Shown here: positions 1 to 7,657 of the stretch, piece by piece
Position numbering within the stretch: position 1 is the first letter of the stretch
Layout: each line of letters begins with the position of its first letter
Assembly (NCBI GenBank): GCA_944386335.1
Contig: CALXAQ010000087.1
Span: forward strand, 1 to 24,030
Direction of reading: 5' to 3'
DNA length: 24,030 nt
Source: an uncultured Clostridia bacterium
Lineage (GTDB): Bacteria; Bacillota; Clostridia; TANB77; CAG-508
Notes under the pieces: generated by a model
The model's input: only the letters and a program-made list of their open reading frames with translations
Database searches by the model: none
Told to the model about the DNA's origin: nothing
Made by a program: the position numbers and the translations under genes

Positions 1-1140
1 TCCAACACCGATAACAGCTACACCACCAGCAATTTTAGCTAATCTTTCTTGTAATTGTTCTTTGTCATAATCACTCTTTGTTTCATTAATTTGTGCTTTA
101 ATTTGAGCAACTCTATCAGCAATTTGCCCCTTATCTCCTGCACCATCAACAATGATTGTATTTTCTTTTTGTACTTTTATTTGTTTTGCTCTACCTAATT
201 GTTCGATAGTTGTATCTTTTAATTCTAATCCTAAATCAGATGTAATCACTTCTCCACCTGTTAAAATAGCAATATCTTGTAACATAGCTTTTCTCTTATC
301 TCCATATCCAGGTGCTTTTACTGCTACTACATTTAATACTCCTCTTAATTTATTTAAGATAAGAGTAGATAATGCTTCTTGTTCTACATCATCACAAATA
401 ATTACTAGTTTACCAGATTGTTGCATTAAATTTTCTAATAATGGTAATATTTCTTGAATATTACTAATTTTTTTATCTGTAATTAAAATATATGGGTTAT
501 CTACAATAGCTTCCATTTTTTCTGTATCTGTTACCATATATGGAGAAACATATCCTTTATCAAATTGCATTCCTTCTACAATATTTAATTCTGTATTAGA
601 AGTTTTGGATTCTTCTATGGTAATAACTCCATCTTTAGAAACTTTTTCCATTGCTTCGGAAATTAATTCTCCTACTTCTTCATTATTTGCAGAAATGCTT
701 GCAACTCTTGCAATATCTTCTTTACCATTGATTGGGCTACTTATTTTCTTTAATGCTTCTACAGATGCGTCTACTGCTTTGTCCATACCTCTTTTAATAG
801 CCATTGGATCTCCACCTGCTGCTACATTTTTTACACCTTCTTTAATCATACTTTGTGCTAAAACAGTAGCTGTTGTAGTACCATCACCTGCTACATCGTT
901 TGTTTTTGTAGAAACTTCTTTTACTAGTTGTGCTCCCATATTTTCAAATGGATCATCTAATTCTATTTCTTTTGCAATCGTAACACCATCGTTTGTAATA
1001 AGAGGTGCTCCAAATTTTTTATCTAATACTACATTTCTTCCTTTTGGTCCTAATGTAACCTTTACTGTATCTGCTAATTGGTTAACCCCATTTAATAAAC
1101 TTTTTCTGGCTTCTTCACCAAATTTAATTTGTTTTGCCAT
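1..1140 (-). CDS. groEL: Chaperonin GroEL (Hsp60), N-terminal 380 codons, cut by window edge
   Basis: Large subunit of the cytoplasmic ATP-driven folding chamber that works with GroES. Translating the minus strand from the ATG at 1138-1140 gives an uninterrupted frame that begins MAKQIKFGEEARKSLLNGVN and runs off the window at base 1, so the remaining 160 or so residues of the usual 540 lie outside. Visible family marks are TLGPKGRNV (about residues 29-37), the ATP-site segment NDGVTIAKEIELDDP (50-64) and VAGDGTTTATVLAQ (83-96), which includes the catalytic-type Asp. The apical domain follows, with EGMQFDKGYVSPYM. An AGGAGG box lies 8 bases before the start. The gene is 45 bases downstream of groES and shares its CIRCE-controlled promoter. 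No oddities in the visible part. Confidence 0.98.
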   Translation of the reverse strand, partial: MAKQIKFGEEARKSLLNGVNQLADTVKVTLGPKGRNVVLDKKFGAPLITNDGVTIAKEIELDDPFENMGAQLVKEVSTKTNDVAGDGTTTATVLAQSMIKEGVKNVAAGGDPMAIKRGMDKAVDASVEALKKISSPINGKEDIARVASISANNEEVGELISEAMEKVSKDGVITIEESKTSNTELNIVEGMQFDKGYVSPYMVTDTEKMEAIVDNPYILITDKKISNIQEILPLLENLMQQSGKLVIICDDVEQEALSTLILNKLRGVLNVVAVKAPGYGDKRKAMLQDIAILTGGEVITSDLGLELKDTTIEQLGRAKQIKVQKENTIIVDGAGDKGQIADRVAQIKAQINETKSDYDKEQLQERLAKIAGGVAVIGVG

Positions 1141-1185
1141 TTTTCATTCCTCCTAAAAAAATCTAAAATCTTTTATTTTATACTT

Positions 1186-1467
1186 TTACTCTGCAATTGC
1201 TAAAATATCACTTTGTTTTACAATGATATAGTCTTCTCCTTCGTATTTTATTTCTGTACCAGCATATTTATTTACTACTACTTTATCACCTTTTTTAATG
1301 TACATTTTTACTTCTTTTCCATCTACTTCTCCGCCTGGTCCTACAGCAATTACTTCAGCAATCTGAGGTTTTTCTTTACTATTTCCAGCTAAAATAATGC
1401 CACTCTTTGTTGTTTCCTCACTTTCTATCATCTTTATAATTACTCTGTCTGCTAATGGTTTTAACAT
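1186..1467 (-). CDS. groES: Co-chaperonin GroES (Hsp10)
   Basis: The 93-residue lid of the GroEL chamber; it forms a heptameric ring that caps GroEL in the cytoplasm. The sequence opens MLKPLADRVIIKMIE, carries the flexible GroEL-binding mobile loop (about residues 17-33, ETTKSGIILAGNSKEKP) and ends with the family-typical EGEDYIIVKQSDILAI. Length is normal. The start has a consensus AAGGAGG box 8 bases upstream. It is the first gene of a groES-groEL operon. The leader carries a CIRCE operator directly after the -10 box, so repression by HrcA and heat induction are expected. hrcA itself is not in the window. Confidence 0.98.
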   Translation of the reverse strand: MLKPLADRVIIKMIESEETTKSGIILAGNSKEKPQIAEVIAVGPGGEVDGKEVKMYIKKGDKVVVNKYAGTEIKYEGEDYIIVKQSDILAIAE

Positions 1468-1505
1468 TTTACATTACCTCCTTATATTTAAAACACTATA
1501 TAAAA

Positions 1506-1532
1506 TTAGCACTCTTTATCTAAGACTGCTAA
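1506..1532. promoter_or_regulatory. CIRCE operator (HrcA binding site) of groESL
   Basis: The inverted repeat reads TTAGCACTC, nine spacer bases (1515-1523), GACTGCTAA. The family consensus is TTAGCACTC-N9-GAGTGCTAA, so the left arm is perfect and the right arm has one substitution. It sits immediately downstream of the -10 box and covers the expected transcription start, the usual position for HrcA repression. Confidence 0.93.
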
Positions 1533-1533
1533 T

Positions 1534-1562
1534 AATGTATACCCATTTTTACAAAAAGTCAA
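1534..1562 (-). promoter_or_regulatory. Sigma-A promoter of groESL
   Basis: On the minus strand a -35 box TTGACT (1557-1562) and a -10 box TACATT (1534-1539) are 17 bases apart. The CIRCE element begins two bases after the -10. It lies in the 137-base gap between fhs and groES; no clear terminator for fhs was seen in that gap. Confidence 0.8.
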
Positions 1563-1604
1563 TACTCTTTTTCTAAATTTCACATATTTTTCACAAAACT
1601 AATT

Positions 1605-3278
1605 TTAAAAAATCCCTACTATATTATCTTGTTCATCTAGCGTAATATTTTCTGCTGTTGGATGTTTTGGTAGTCCTGGCATTGTCATGATTTTCCCTGT
1701 TATCACTACAATAAATTCTGCTCCTGCCTTTAATTTTACCTCTTTTACATGTATTGTAAATGGTTCTTTGTCCGTTATATTTTTAGGATCATCTGACAAA
1801 GAATTTTGCGTTTTTGCAACACAAACTGGTAATTTCCCATATCCTAATTCTTTTATTTTATCAATTTGTGCAATTGCTTCTTGTGTAAATTCCACTTTCT
1901 CTGCTCCATAAATTTTAGTAGCTATTTTTTCTATTTTTTCTTTGATACTTTCTTTTAATTCATAGCAAAAATCTAGCGGTAGTTGTTCTTCTTTGCAGAT
2001 TTCAACCACTTTTCTTGCTAAGTCGATTGCTCCTTCTCCTCCTTTTTCCCAACTCTCCACTAAACTTATCTCTACACTACCTTCAGTTTGTTCTTCTACC
2101 ATGTTTTCTAGATATTGTATTTCCTCTTCAGTATCAGATGAATAACGATTAATTGCTACAACAACCGGCAAATGATAAACATTTCGCATATTATGAATAT
2201 GTTTCATCAAATTTTTCATACCTCGTGTTAATGCTTCTCTATTTTCTTCTTGTATATATTCTTTTTCTGCTCCTCCATGATATTTTAAGGCTTTTAATGT
2301 TGCTACTATTACAACTACATCTGGCTTTATACCTGTATTTCTACATTTTATATCTAAAAATTTTTCTGCTCCTAAATCTGCTCCAAATCCAGCTTCAGTA
2401 ACGCAGAAATCTGCTAAAGACATTCCCAATCTTGTTGATATAATACTGTTACATCCATGGGCAATATTAGCAAATGGTCCTCCATGTATAATAGCAGGTG
2501 TATGTTCTAATGTCTGCACCAAATTAGGTTCTATTGCATCTTTTAATAACACTGCCATTGCCCCTTCTGCCTTTAGGTCTCTTGCTGTTATTGGATTCCC
2601 CTCTGCATTATAACCTATAATAATATTTCCTAACCTTCTTTTTAAGTCCTCTCTATCTGTGGCCAAACATAAAATAGCCATAATTTCTGATGCCACGGTA
2701 ATATCAAATCCATCTTCTCTCGGTACCATGTTTTTTTCTCCTGATAATCCTACTTCTACTTTTCTAAGCTGTCTATCATTTAAGTCCATACACCTTTTCC
2801 ATGTTACCTCTTTTATATTTAATGCATTTCCTTGAAAAATATGATTATCTATCATAGCAGACAGCAAATTATTAGCAGATGTAATCGCATGAATATCTCC
2901 TGTAAAATGTAAATTAATATCCTCCATGGGAGCCACTTGTGAATATCCTCCACCAGTAGCTCCTCCTTTTACTCCAAATACAGGTCCTAAAGATGGCTCT
3001 CGTAGTGCTAAAATAGATTTTTTTCCTATTCTTCTTAACCCATCTGCCAAACCTATAGATATCGTTGTTTTTCCTTCTCTTAATGGTGTAGGATTAATGG
3101 CTGTTACTAAAATTACATGTCCTTTTTTCTTTTCTTTTAGTTTATTTTGTACATCTAAAGAAATTTTTGCTTTCCATTTTCCATATAAGTTTATCTCTTC
3201 TTCCTCTATATCAATTTCTTTTGCTACTTCTATTATAGGTTTTAATTTTACTTTTCTAGCAATTTCTACATCTTCCAT
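1605..3278 (-). CDS. fhs: Formate-tetrahydrofolate ligase
   Basis: ATP-dependent enzyme that joins formate to tetrahydrofolate, giving 10-formyl-THF for purines, formyl-methionyl-tRNA and one-carbon metabolism, including the methyl branch of acetogenesis. It has 557 residues, the normal length. The ATP-binding loop is NPTPLREGKTT at about 62-72; many relatives have TPAGEGKTT, so the AG to LR change is a mild variant. Next come REPSLGPVFGVKGGATGGG (93-111) and NLHFTGDIHAITSANNLL (122-139), both highly typical, and the C-terminal region includes GKIMTMPGLPKHPTAENI. An AAGGAAGG box lies 9 bases upstream of the ATG. It sits alone between the PAP2 gene and groES; the 10-formyl-THF it makes is the substrate of Fmt, encoded 4.4 kb upstream. 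Confidence 0.98.
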   Translation of the reverse strand: MEDVEIARKVKLKPIIEVAKEIDIEEEEINLYGKWKAKISLDVQNKLKEKKKGHVILVTAINPTPLREGKTTISIGLADGLRRIGKKSILALREPSLGPVFGVKGGATGGGYSQVAPMEDINLHFTGDIHAITSANNLLSAMIDNHIFQGNALNIKEVTWKRCMDLNDRQLRKVEVGLSGEKNMVPREDGFDITVASEIMAILCLATDREDLKRRLGNIIIGYNAEGNPITARDLKAEGAMAVLLKDAIEPNLVQTLEHTPAIIHGGPFANIAHGCNSIISTRLGMSLADFCVTEAGFGADLGAEKFLDIKCRNTGIKPDVVVIVATLKALKYHGGAEKEYIQEENREALTRGMKNLMKHIHNMRNVYHLPVVVAINRYSSDTEEEIQYLENMVEEQTEGSVEISLVESWEKGGEGAIDLARKVVEICKEEQLPLDFCYELKESIKEKIEKIATKIYGAEKVEFTQEAIAQIDKIKELGYGKLPVCVAKTQNSLSDDPKNITDKEPFTIHVKEVKLKAGAEFIVVITGKIMTMPGLPKHPTAENITLDEQDNIVGIF

Positions 3279-3321
3279 TTTTTCTTTTACCTTCCTTTTC
3301 CTTTTTCATATGAAAGAAACC

Positions 3322-3337
3322 GGATTTTTTTAAATCC
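3322..3337 (-). terminator. Weak hairpin after the PAP2-family gene
   Basis: GGATTT and AAATCC form a 6-bp stem with a 4-base loop just beyond the stop of the PAP2 gene. The following bases on the minus strand are only partly T-rich, so this may be a weak terminator or only a small hairpin between that gene and fhs. Confidence 0.35.
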
Positions 3338-3341
3338 AGTT

Positions 3342-3773
3342 CTATACTATGAAACCTACTATTATTCCAATTAACGCTCCTACAAAAACTTGCTTTGGCG
3401 TATGCCCTAGCACCTCTACTAATTTTCCAGATACCTCTACTCCTGTTAATCCTGGCGTCTCTACTATTTTATTTAATAACTGTGCTTGCTTTCCTGCTGC
3501 TCTTCTTACTCCTGCTGCATCATACATAACCACAATAGAAAAAACAAGTGCTATTGCAAAAATAGGAGATTCTATTCCATATTCTCTCCCTACCATAGTT
3601 GTTAAAGATGTTACTACAGCAGAATGAGAGCTAGGCATTCCACCCGCTCCTAATATTCTTTTAAAATTAAATTTCTTTGTTTCTACTAAATCCCAAATTA
3701 ACTTAAATAACTGTATAGCAAACCACACCGCAAATGGTGTAATTAAAAATCTATATTGCTCCCAAAATTCCAT
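3342..3773 (-). CDS. Divergent PAP2 family protein (YuiD/DUF212)
   Basis: A 143-residue membrane protein of the YuiD/DUF212 branch of the acid phosphatase/vanadium haloperoxidase superfamily. The motifs are clear: GAGGMPSSHSAVVTSL (about 42-57, holding the SxxH phosphatase motif), YDAAGVRRAAGKQAQ (84-98) and LGHTPKQV (122-129). Hydrophobic segments lie near the N-terminus (10-27), around 72-83 and at the C-terminal end (129-143). The substrate is unknown; lipid phosphate or pyrophosphate is a family-level guess. An AAAGGGG box precedes the ATG. It follows xseB after 41 bases and is probably co-transcribed with the nusB-xseA-xseB cluster. Confidence 0.92.
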   Translation of the reverse strand: MEFWEQYRFLITPFAVWFAIQLFKLIWDLVETKKFNFKRILGAGGMPSSHSAVVTSLTTMVGREYGIESPIFAIALVFSIVVMYDAAGVRRAAGKQAQLLNKIVETPGLTGVEVSGKLVEVLGHTPKQVFVGALIGIIVGFIV

Positions 3774-3814
3774 TGTTCTATAACCCCTTTTGTTCTTTTT
3801 CCATCATTTTGTTT

Positions 3815-4048
3815 TTATTCTGCACCTGGTACAAAATTTTCTTCTTTTAATTCTCCATTTTCTTCTAATAAAATAGTTATCTTTTTTTCTGCATTTTGTA
3901 AAATTTCATTACAGATTTTAGATAATTGCATTCCTTCTTCAAATTTTTCCATAGACTCTTCTAAGCTTAAATCACCTTTTTCTAACTCTGCTGTAATTTT
4001 TTCTAATTTTGTCATCGCTTCTTCAAATGGTATTTCTTCTTTTTTCAT
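3815..4048 (-). CDS. xseB: Exodeoxyribonuclease VII small subunit
   Basis: The 77-residue small subunit of exonuclease VII, which coats the large subunit and helps trim single-stranded DNA ends. The conserved core PFEEAMTKLEKITAELEKGD, then LSLEESMEKFEEGMQLSK, is present over about residues 7-43, predicted as two helices. Length is normal. An AAGGAAA box sits 7 bases upstream of the ATG. It is separated from xseA by the gene for a PepSY-like protein, whereas xseA and xseB are usually adjacent, so that gene looks like an insertion into the pair. Confidence 0.96.
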   Translation of the reverse strand: MKKEEIPFEEAMTKLEKITAELEKGDLSLEESMEKFEEGMQLSKICNEILQNAEKKITILLEENGELKEENFVPGAE

Positions 4049-4070
4049 GCTATTTTCCTTTCTTTTCGTT

Positions 4071-4547
4071 TTAGTTCATCTCTCTTTTTTCGAAATTTCC
4101 AGTTATTACATCTACTGTATAATATATTAATGCTTCTGTTGTGCTACTATCTCTCACAGAAACAATGTATTTCCCGTCTGCCTGTATTCCTTCTACTCCA
4201 AATTTTACCTTTTCTGTACTTCCATAATCTTTTTTAGCTATATCTATTGCTTTTTCCTCATCTGTTTGTGGACTTTCTTCAAATGTCTCTGAAGGTGTTT
4301 CTTCTATAACATTTTGCTCTATATTCTGATTTTGCTCTTCATTTACTACTACATTTTCTTGCTGATTTTGTTGTAAATTTTCTACAATATCCGTTTGTAT
4401 ATTTTCTTCTACTTTTTCCTCAGCTATTGCCGTTCCTATTGTTTCATTCATTTTTGGTGGATTTGGAAATGCAAACCATACAATCAAAATAGCTGCTATT
4501 ATAATGATTAGAATAGCAATAATTACCATACTTATTTTGTTTTTCAA
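4071..4547 (-). CDS. Membrane-anchored protein with C-terminal PepSY-like domain
   Basis: I do not recognise a named family. The 158-residue protein has one N-terminal membrane segment (about 7-27, almost all I, A, V and L), probably an uncleaved anchor with the rest outside. A low-complexity linker rich in Glu, Asn and Gln (40-95) follows, then a compact domain (96-158) with EEKAIDIAKKDYG and DGKYIVSVRD leading to a strand with YYTVDVITGNFEKRE. That layout resembles PepSY domains, which are often linked to inhibition of peptidases. The start is a TTG at 4545-4547, with GGAGG 8 bases upstream; an ATG lies closer to the box but in another frame, and an in-frame ATG follows at 4529. It sits between xseA and xseB. 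Confidence 0.7.
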   Translation of the reverse strand: MKNKISMVIIAILIIIIAAILIVWFAFPNPPKMNETIGTAIAEEKVEENIQTDIVENLQQNQQENVVVNEEQNQNIEQNVIEETPSETFEESPQTDEEKAIDIAKKDYGSTEKVKFGVEGIQADGKYIVSVRDSSTTEALIYYTVDVITGNFEKREMN

Positions 4548-4564
4548 ATTTCATTCCTCCATTC

Positions 4565-5752
4565 CTATTTTATCTCTGCTGGTAAAGTCCCATCAGAAAG
4601 TGTCAATAAAACATTATCTCCTATTTGTAATTGTGCTATACTTTTTACCATACGTTTTTCTTTTGTTACTATCCCATACCCTCTTGCTAACGTTTTTAAA
4701 GGACTTAATGCATCTAATTTTGCTATTTGTTCTATCATCTTTGCTTTTTCATCCTTTACTTTACTTTGTAAACCATGTATTAATTGTTTTACATTTTTAT
4801 CTAACAGCATATATTTTTCATTAATATTTCCATATGGTTCTTTGTATATTTTACTTGCTTTACATTTTTGAAAACGCAATTTTTTTAATTCTAATTGTTT
4901 TAATAATGCTTGTTTTTGTCTATTTTCTATTACTTTTAGTTTACTTTCTAACTCTGCTATATTAGGAACTGCTAATTCTGCTGCTGCAGATGGTGTAGGT
5001 GCTCTTAGATCTGCCACAAAATCTGCAATGGTAAAATCTGTTTCATGTCCTACTGCTGATATTACTGGTAATTCTGAATGATAAATTGACCTCGCTACTA
5101 TTTCTTCATTAAAAGGCCATAAGTCTTCTAGCGAACCTCCTCCTCTTGCTATAATAATGACATCTGCTAATTTTTCATCATTCATTTTTTGAATTGCTTT
5201 TGCAATTTTTTCTGCTGCTCCCTGTCCTTGTACTGGTACTGGTAGCAAACGTATATGTACTTTTGGATTTCTTCTAGTAGAAACATTTATAATATCTCTA
5301 ATAACTGCTCCTGTATTAGAAGTAAGTACTCCAATCGTTCTGGGCATAAAAGGAATTTTAATTTTATGACTCTGCTCAAACAATCCTTCTTTTCCTAATT
5401 TTTCTTTTAATTTTTCAAATTCTGCATGCAAGTCTCCTATTCCTTCTTGTCTCATGGCTTTTGCATAAATTTGATATATACCATCTCTTTCAAATACAGA
5501 GACAGTACCTAATACCATCACTTGCATTCCATCTTTTGGCACAAAAGATAAATGTCCTGTATATGTTTTAAACATAACACATTTTATTAAAGATTTTTCA
5601 TCTTTTAAAGTAAAGTACATATGTCCTGTGTAATGATGTTTAAAATTAGAAATTTCTCCTTTTACCAATACATTTTGCAAAAAAGCATCTTCTTCAATTT
5701 TTTCCTTTACATATTGGTTTAACTCTGTAACAGTAATTGCCTGATATGTCAT
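4565..5752 (-). CDS. xseA: Exodeoxyribonuclease VII large subunit
   Basis: Catalytic subunit of exonuclease VII, which degrades single-stranded DNA from either end and takes part in repair. The 395 residues are at the short end of the family. An OB-fold nucleic-acid-binding domain fills about 1-100 (ITVTELNQYVKEKIE, NVLVKGEISNFK, GHMYFTLKDE). The catalytic domain shows IGVLTSNTGAVIRDI, IIIARGGGSLEDLWPFNEE, and VGHETDFTIADFVADLRAPT followed by PSAAAELA; a Lys-rich coiled coil follows. The ATG has AAGGAG 10 bases upstream. It starts 14 bases after nusB. The C-terminal tail GIVTKEKRMVKSIAQLQIGD is complete. Confidence 0.97.
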   Translation of the reverse strand: MTYQAITVTELNQYVKEKIEEDAFLQNVLVKGEISNFKHHYTGHMYFTLKDEKSLIKCVMFKTYTGHLSFVPKDGMQVMVLGTVSVFERDGIYQIYAKAMRQEGIGDLHAEFEKLKEKLGKEGLFEQSHKIKIPFMPRTIGVLTSNTGAVIRDIINVSTRRNPKVHIRLLPVPVQGQGAAEKIAKAIQKMNDEKLADVIIIARGGGSLEDLWPFNEEIVARSIYHSELPVISAVGHETDFTIADFVADLRAPTPSAAAELAVPNIAELESKLKVIENRQKQALLKQLELKKLRFQKCKASKIYKEPYGNINEKYMLLDKNVKQLIHGLQSKVKDEKAKMIEQIAKLDALSPLKTLARGYGIVTKEKRMVKSIAQLQIGDNVLLTLSDGTLPAEIK

Positions 5753-5766
5753 CTATTAGTTTCTCC

Positions 5767-6189
5767 TTATGCTAAATTTTCTTCTTTTACAATACTTGCT
5801 AAAATACCATTTACAAATGATTTTGCATTATCATCTCCATATTTCTTAGCAAGTTCTACTGCTTCATTAATAGCTACTTTATATGGCGTTTTTCCGTATA
5901 CCATCTCAAAAACAGCTAATTTTAATATGGCCAAATCTATTTTATCAATACGGTCTATTGTCCAATCCTTTTTCAAATTTTTTGTAATTGCTTCTATAAT
6001 ATTCTCTTCTTTTTCATGAATTCCTTTGCAAATATCTCGCACATATTTTTTTTCTTCTTCTACTTGAATAGCATTATCTTCTAGATAAGCTACTATTTGT
6101 TCTTCTTCTAATTCTTTTTGTATCATCTCACTATAAATTAATTTAAAAGTTAATTCTCTTAATTCTGTCCTTTTCATATTAATGTTCAT
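5767..6189 (-). CDS. nusB: Transcription antitermination factor NusB
   Basis: RNA-binding helical protein that, with NusE (ribosomal protein S10), binds boxA RNA and keeps RNA polymerase processive on rRNA operons. The 140 residues match the family: RTELRELTFKLIYSEM at the N-terminus, then WTIDRIDKIDLAILKLAVFEM, PYKVAINEAVELAKKYGDD and KSFVNGILASIVKE. The first ATG abuts the AAAAGGA box with no spacer, so the start at the fifth codon (MKRTEL, 6177) is more likely. It follows the DUF2273 gene within a few bases and precedes xseA, the usual clostridial order. Confidence 0.96.
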   Translation of the reverse strand: MNINMKRTELRELTFKLIYSEMIQKELEEEQIVAYLEDNAIQVEEEKKYVRDICKGIHEKEENIIEAITKNLKKDWTIDRIDKIDLAILKLAVFEMVYGKTPYKVAINEAVELAKKYGDDNAKSFVNGILASIVKEENLA

Positions 6190-6196
6190 TCCTTTT

Positions 6197-6400
6197 CTAC
6201 ATTTTATCTATCCATTTTTTTAACTTTTCTTTTACTTCTTCTTTATTTAATTGTACATAGTTTCCTACATAAATTCCTATAAACACCAATATTATTCCTA
6301 CAATTAGTTTATAAAAACCTGTACATAGTAATAAAATAGCAATTAGTGCTCCTATAATTGCACCACGGTATTTCGTTATAAAACCTTTAAAATCATTCAT
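6197..6400 (-). CDS. Small membrane protein, DUF2273 family
   Basis: A 67-residue protein with two membrane segments (about 12-30 and 33-47) joined by a tight turn and ending in a Lys-rich tail. It resembles the DUF2273 small proteins encoded next to Asp23/AmaP in many Bacillota; their role is not established. The open frame extends 13 codons upstream to 6439, overlapping amaP, but an AAAGGA box 11 bases before the ATG at 6400 fits MNDFKGF as the start and leaves a 28-base gap after amaP. Its fixed place behind amaP suggests it belongs to the same envelope-stress module. Confidence 0.85.
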   Translation of the reverse strand: MNDFKGFITKYRGAIIGALIAILLLCTGFYKLIVGIILVFIGIYVGNYVQLNKEEVKEKLKKWIDKM

Positions 6401-6428
6401 TATTGTTTCCATCCTTTCATACAGTCTA

Positions 6429-6995
6429 TTATTCCACATGATTATCTATTACCGTATTTTCTGGCTGTAGTTCTTTTACGCTAATATTTACTTCTTTTAC
6501 TTCTAAATCTGATGCTTTTTTTATAGCACTTTTTATCTTTGTCTGTAAATTATTAGATAATTCTTTAATAACTGCCGTTTCTTTTACATCTAATATTACA
6601 TTTACAATTAAATTTCTTTCCTTATCTAATGTTATTCTCGCAGATACGTTTTCAGCACTATCAAATCCTCTTACTACATTATTTACTAATTCTTCTAATG
6701 TATTTTTTGAAATAACAAGTTGACCATCTGCATTTTGTAATAAAATTCCGTCTTTCACTCCTCCTACTTCTTTATCTTCCGCACTAAAGAAAATACATTT
6801 AATAGCAAGTAATCCTAATAATACAGAAATAACAAAAATAACATTAGAAGTAGTTACATCATTAAAAGCTAGTGTTAACATTTCATGTATAGCATCTAAA
6901 TCTAGCCAACCAAAAACAAGTACACATGTTATAACACATAATATCAAAATTAATGTAGAAAATATAGCCAATCCTATTTTATCTAATATCTTCAT
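6429..6995 (-). CDS. amaP: Alkaline shock response membrane anchor protein AmaP
   Basis: The membrane partner that holds Asp23 at the cell envelope in Bacillota. From the ATG at 6995 it has about 188 residues: two membrane segments (about 8-28 and 50-65), then a cytoplasmic domain related to Asp23 itself (about 85-175), seen in GILLQNADGQLVISKNTLEEL and IVNVILDVKETAVIKEL. The frame opens three codons earlier at a GTG (7004), but that GTG is only 2 bases from the AAGGA box, while the ATG is 11 away. It lies between asp23 and the DUF2273 gene, behind a terminator-like hairpin that may lower its expression relative to asp23. Confidence 0.9.
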   Translation of the reverse strand: MKILDKIGLAIFSTLILILCVITCVLVFGWLDLDAIHEMLTLAFNDVTTSNVIFVISVLLGLLAIKCIFFSAEDKEVGGVKDGILLQNADGQLVISKNTLEELVNNVVRGFDSAENVSARITLDKERNLIVNVILDVKETAVIKELSNNLQTKIKSAIKKASDLEVKEVNISVKELQPENTVIDNHVE

Positions 6996-7050
6996 TTTTA
7001 TCACGTTCCTTACTTTTAATTTAGGTTTTTAGGCACCTTTTACCTTTTCA

Positions 7051-7094
7051 AGAAAAAAGAAAGCAGTATGCCCTCGCAAAAGACGCATCCTGCT
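7051..7094 (-). terminator. Attenuator-like terminator between asp23 and amaP
   Basis: On the minus strand AGCAG and ATGC pair with GCAT and CTGCT around one mismatch (arms 7085-7094 and 7062-7071), followed by a T-rich run complementary to 7051-7061. It stands 15 bases after the asp23 stop and 56 before amaP. With partial read-through it would make asp23 more abundant than the genes behind it. Confidence 0.65.
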
Positions 7095-7108
7095 CTTTGT
7101 ACTAGTCA

Positions 7109-7552
7109 CTACATTCCCTGTTGTTTATCGTCTTTATTTTCCTGTTCTTCCCTAGTTTCTGTATTTACTCCTTGTACATGCACATTTACCTCTACTACTT
7201 TTAGCCCTGTCATTGTTTCCACTGCTTTTTTTACTCTATTTTGAATTTCAAATGCCACATCTGGAATTCTTACACCATATTCTACAATAATGTTAACATC
7301 TATTTTGGTGTCTTTGTCTCCTACTTCTACTTTAATTCCTTTTGCTAAATTCTTCTTTCCACTTAAAACTTCTGTAATTCCTCCTGCAAATCCTCCTGCC
7401 ATTTCTGAAACACCAGCTACTTCTGATACAGCGACACCAGCAATAACAGCTACTACATCATCTGCTATTCTAATTTCGTTTGTATCATTATTGGATAAAG
7501 CAATTTCTTCTTGCCCTTTTACTTCTTCGTTCTTTATCTCTTCGTTTTCCAT
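7109..7552 (-). CDS. asp23: Asp23/Gls24 family envelope stress response protein
   Basis: A cytoplasmic protein that in staphylococci is held at the membrane by AmaP and is linked to cell-envelope stress; the molecular task is not settled. The 147 residues show an acidic N-terminal tail (1-25), then the family core: IRIADDVVAVIAGVAVSEVAGV (27-48), a Gly-rich stretch GGFAGGITEVLSGK (53-66), and VDVNIIVEYG-type strands with VRIPDVAFEIQNRVKKAVE (93-111). A charged tail rich in Glu and Lys closes it. AAGGAGG stands 9 bases before the ATG. It has its own promoter and is followed by a hairpin terminator, then amaP and the DUF2273 gene. Confidence 0.95.
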   Translation of the reverse strand: MENEEIKNEEVKGQEEIALSNNDTNEIRIADDVVAVIAGVAVSEVAGVSEMAGGFAGGITEVLSGKKNLAKGIKVEVGDKDTKIDVNIIVEYGVRIPDVAFEIQNRVKKAVETMTGLKVVEVNVHVQGVNTETREEQENKDDKQQGM

Positions 7553-7594
7553 ACTAATTACCTCCTTATTTTTCCTTTTGTTTTTGATAGTATT

Positions 7595-7623
7595 AGTATA
7601 CCAATATCTTGCTTGTTTTACAA
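7595..7623 (-). promoter_or_regulatory. Promoter of the asp23 operon
   Basis: On the minus strand TTGTAA (7618-7623) and TATACT (7595-7600) are 17 bases apart, with TGG before the -10 (extended -10). It lies in the 105-base gap between fmt and asp23; no convincing terminator for fmt was seen there, so read-through from the priA-def-fmt unit is also possible. Confidence 0.75.
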
Positions 7624-7657
7624 CAGTTTTTTTAAAAAAAATTATTTAATTAAAATT

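Noticed and set aside
605..1156. Long plus-strand open frame opposite groEL
   Set aside because: It is the mirror of the groEL coding strand, lacks a ribosome binding site and has no family features. The same applies to the other plus-strand frames opposite fhs, fmt, priA, pepF and tsaD.
3279..3341. Possible tetrahydrofolate riboswitch before fhs
   Set aside because: Only about 60 bases separate the genes, they contain just a short AT stem, and none of the expected conserved loops is seen.
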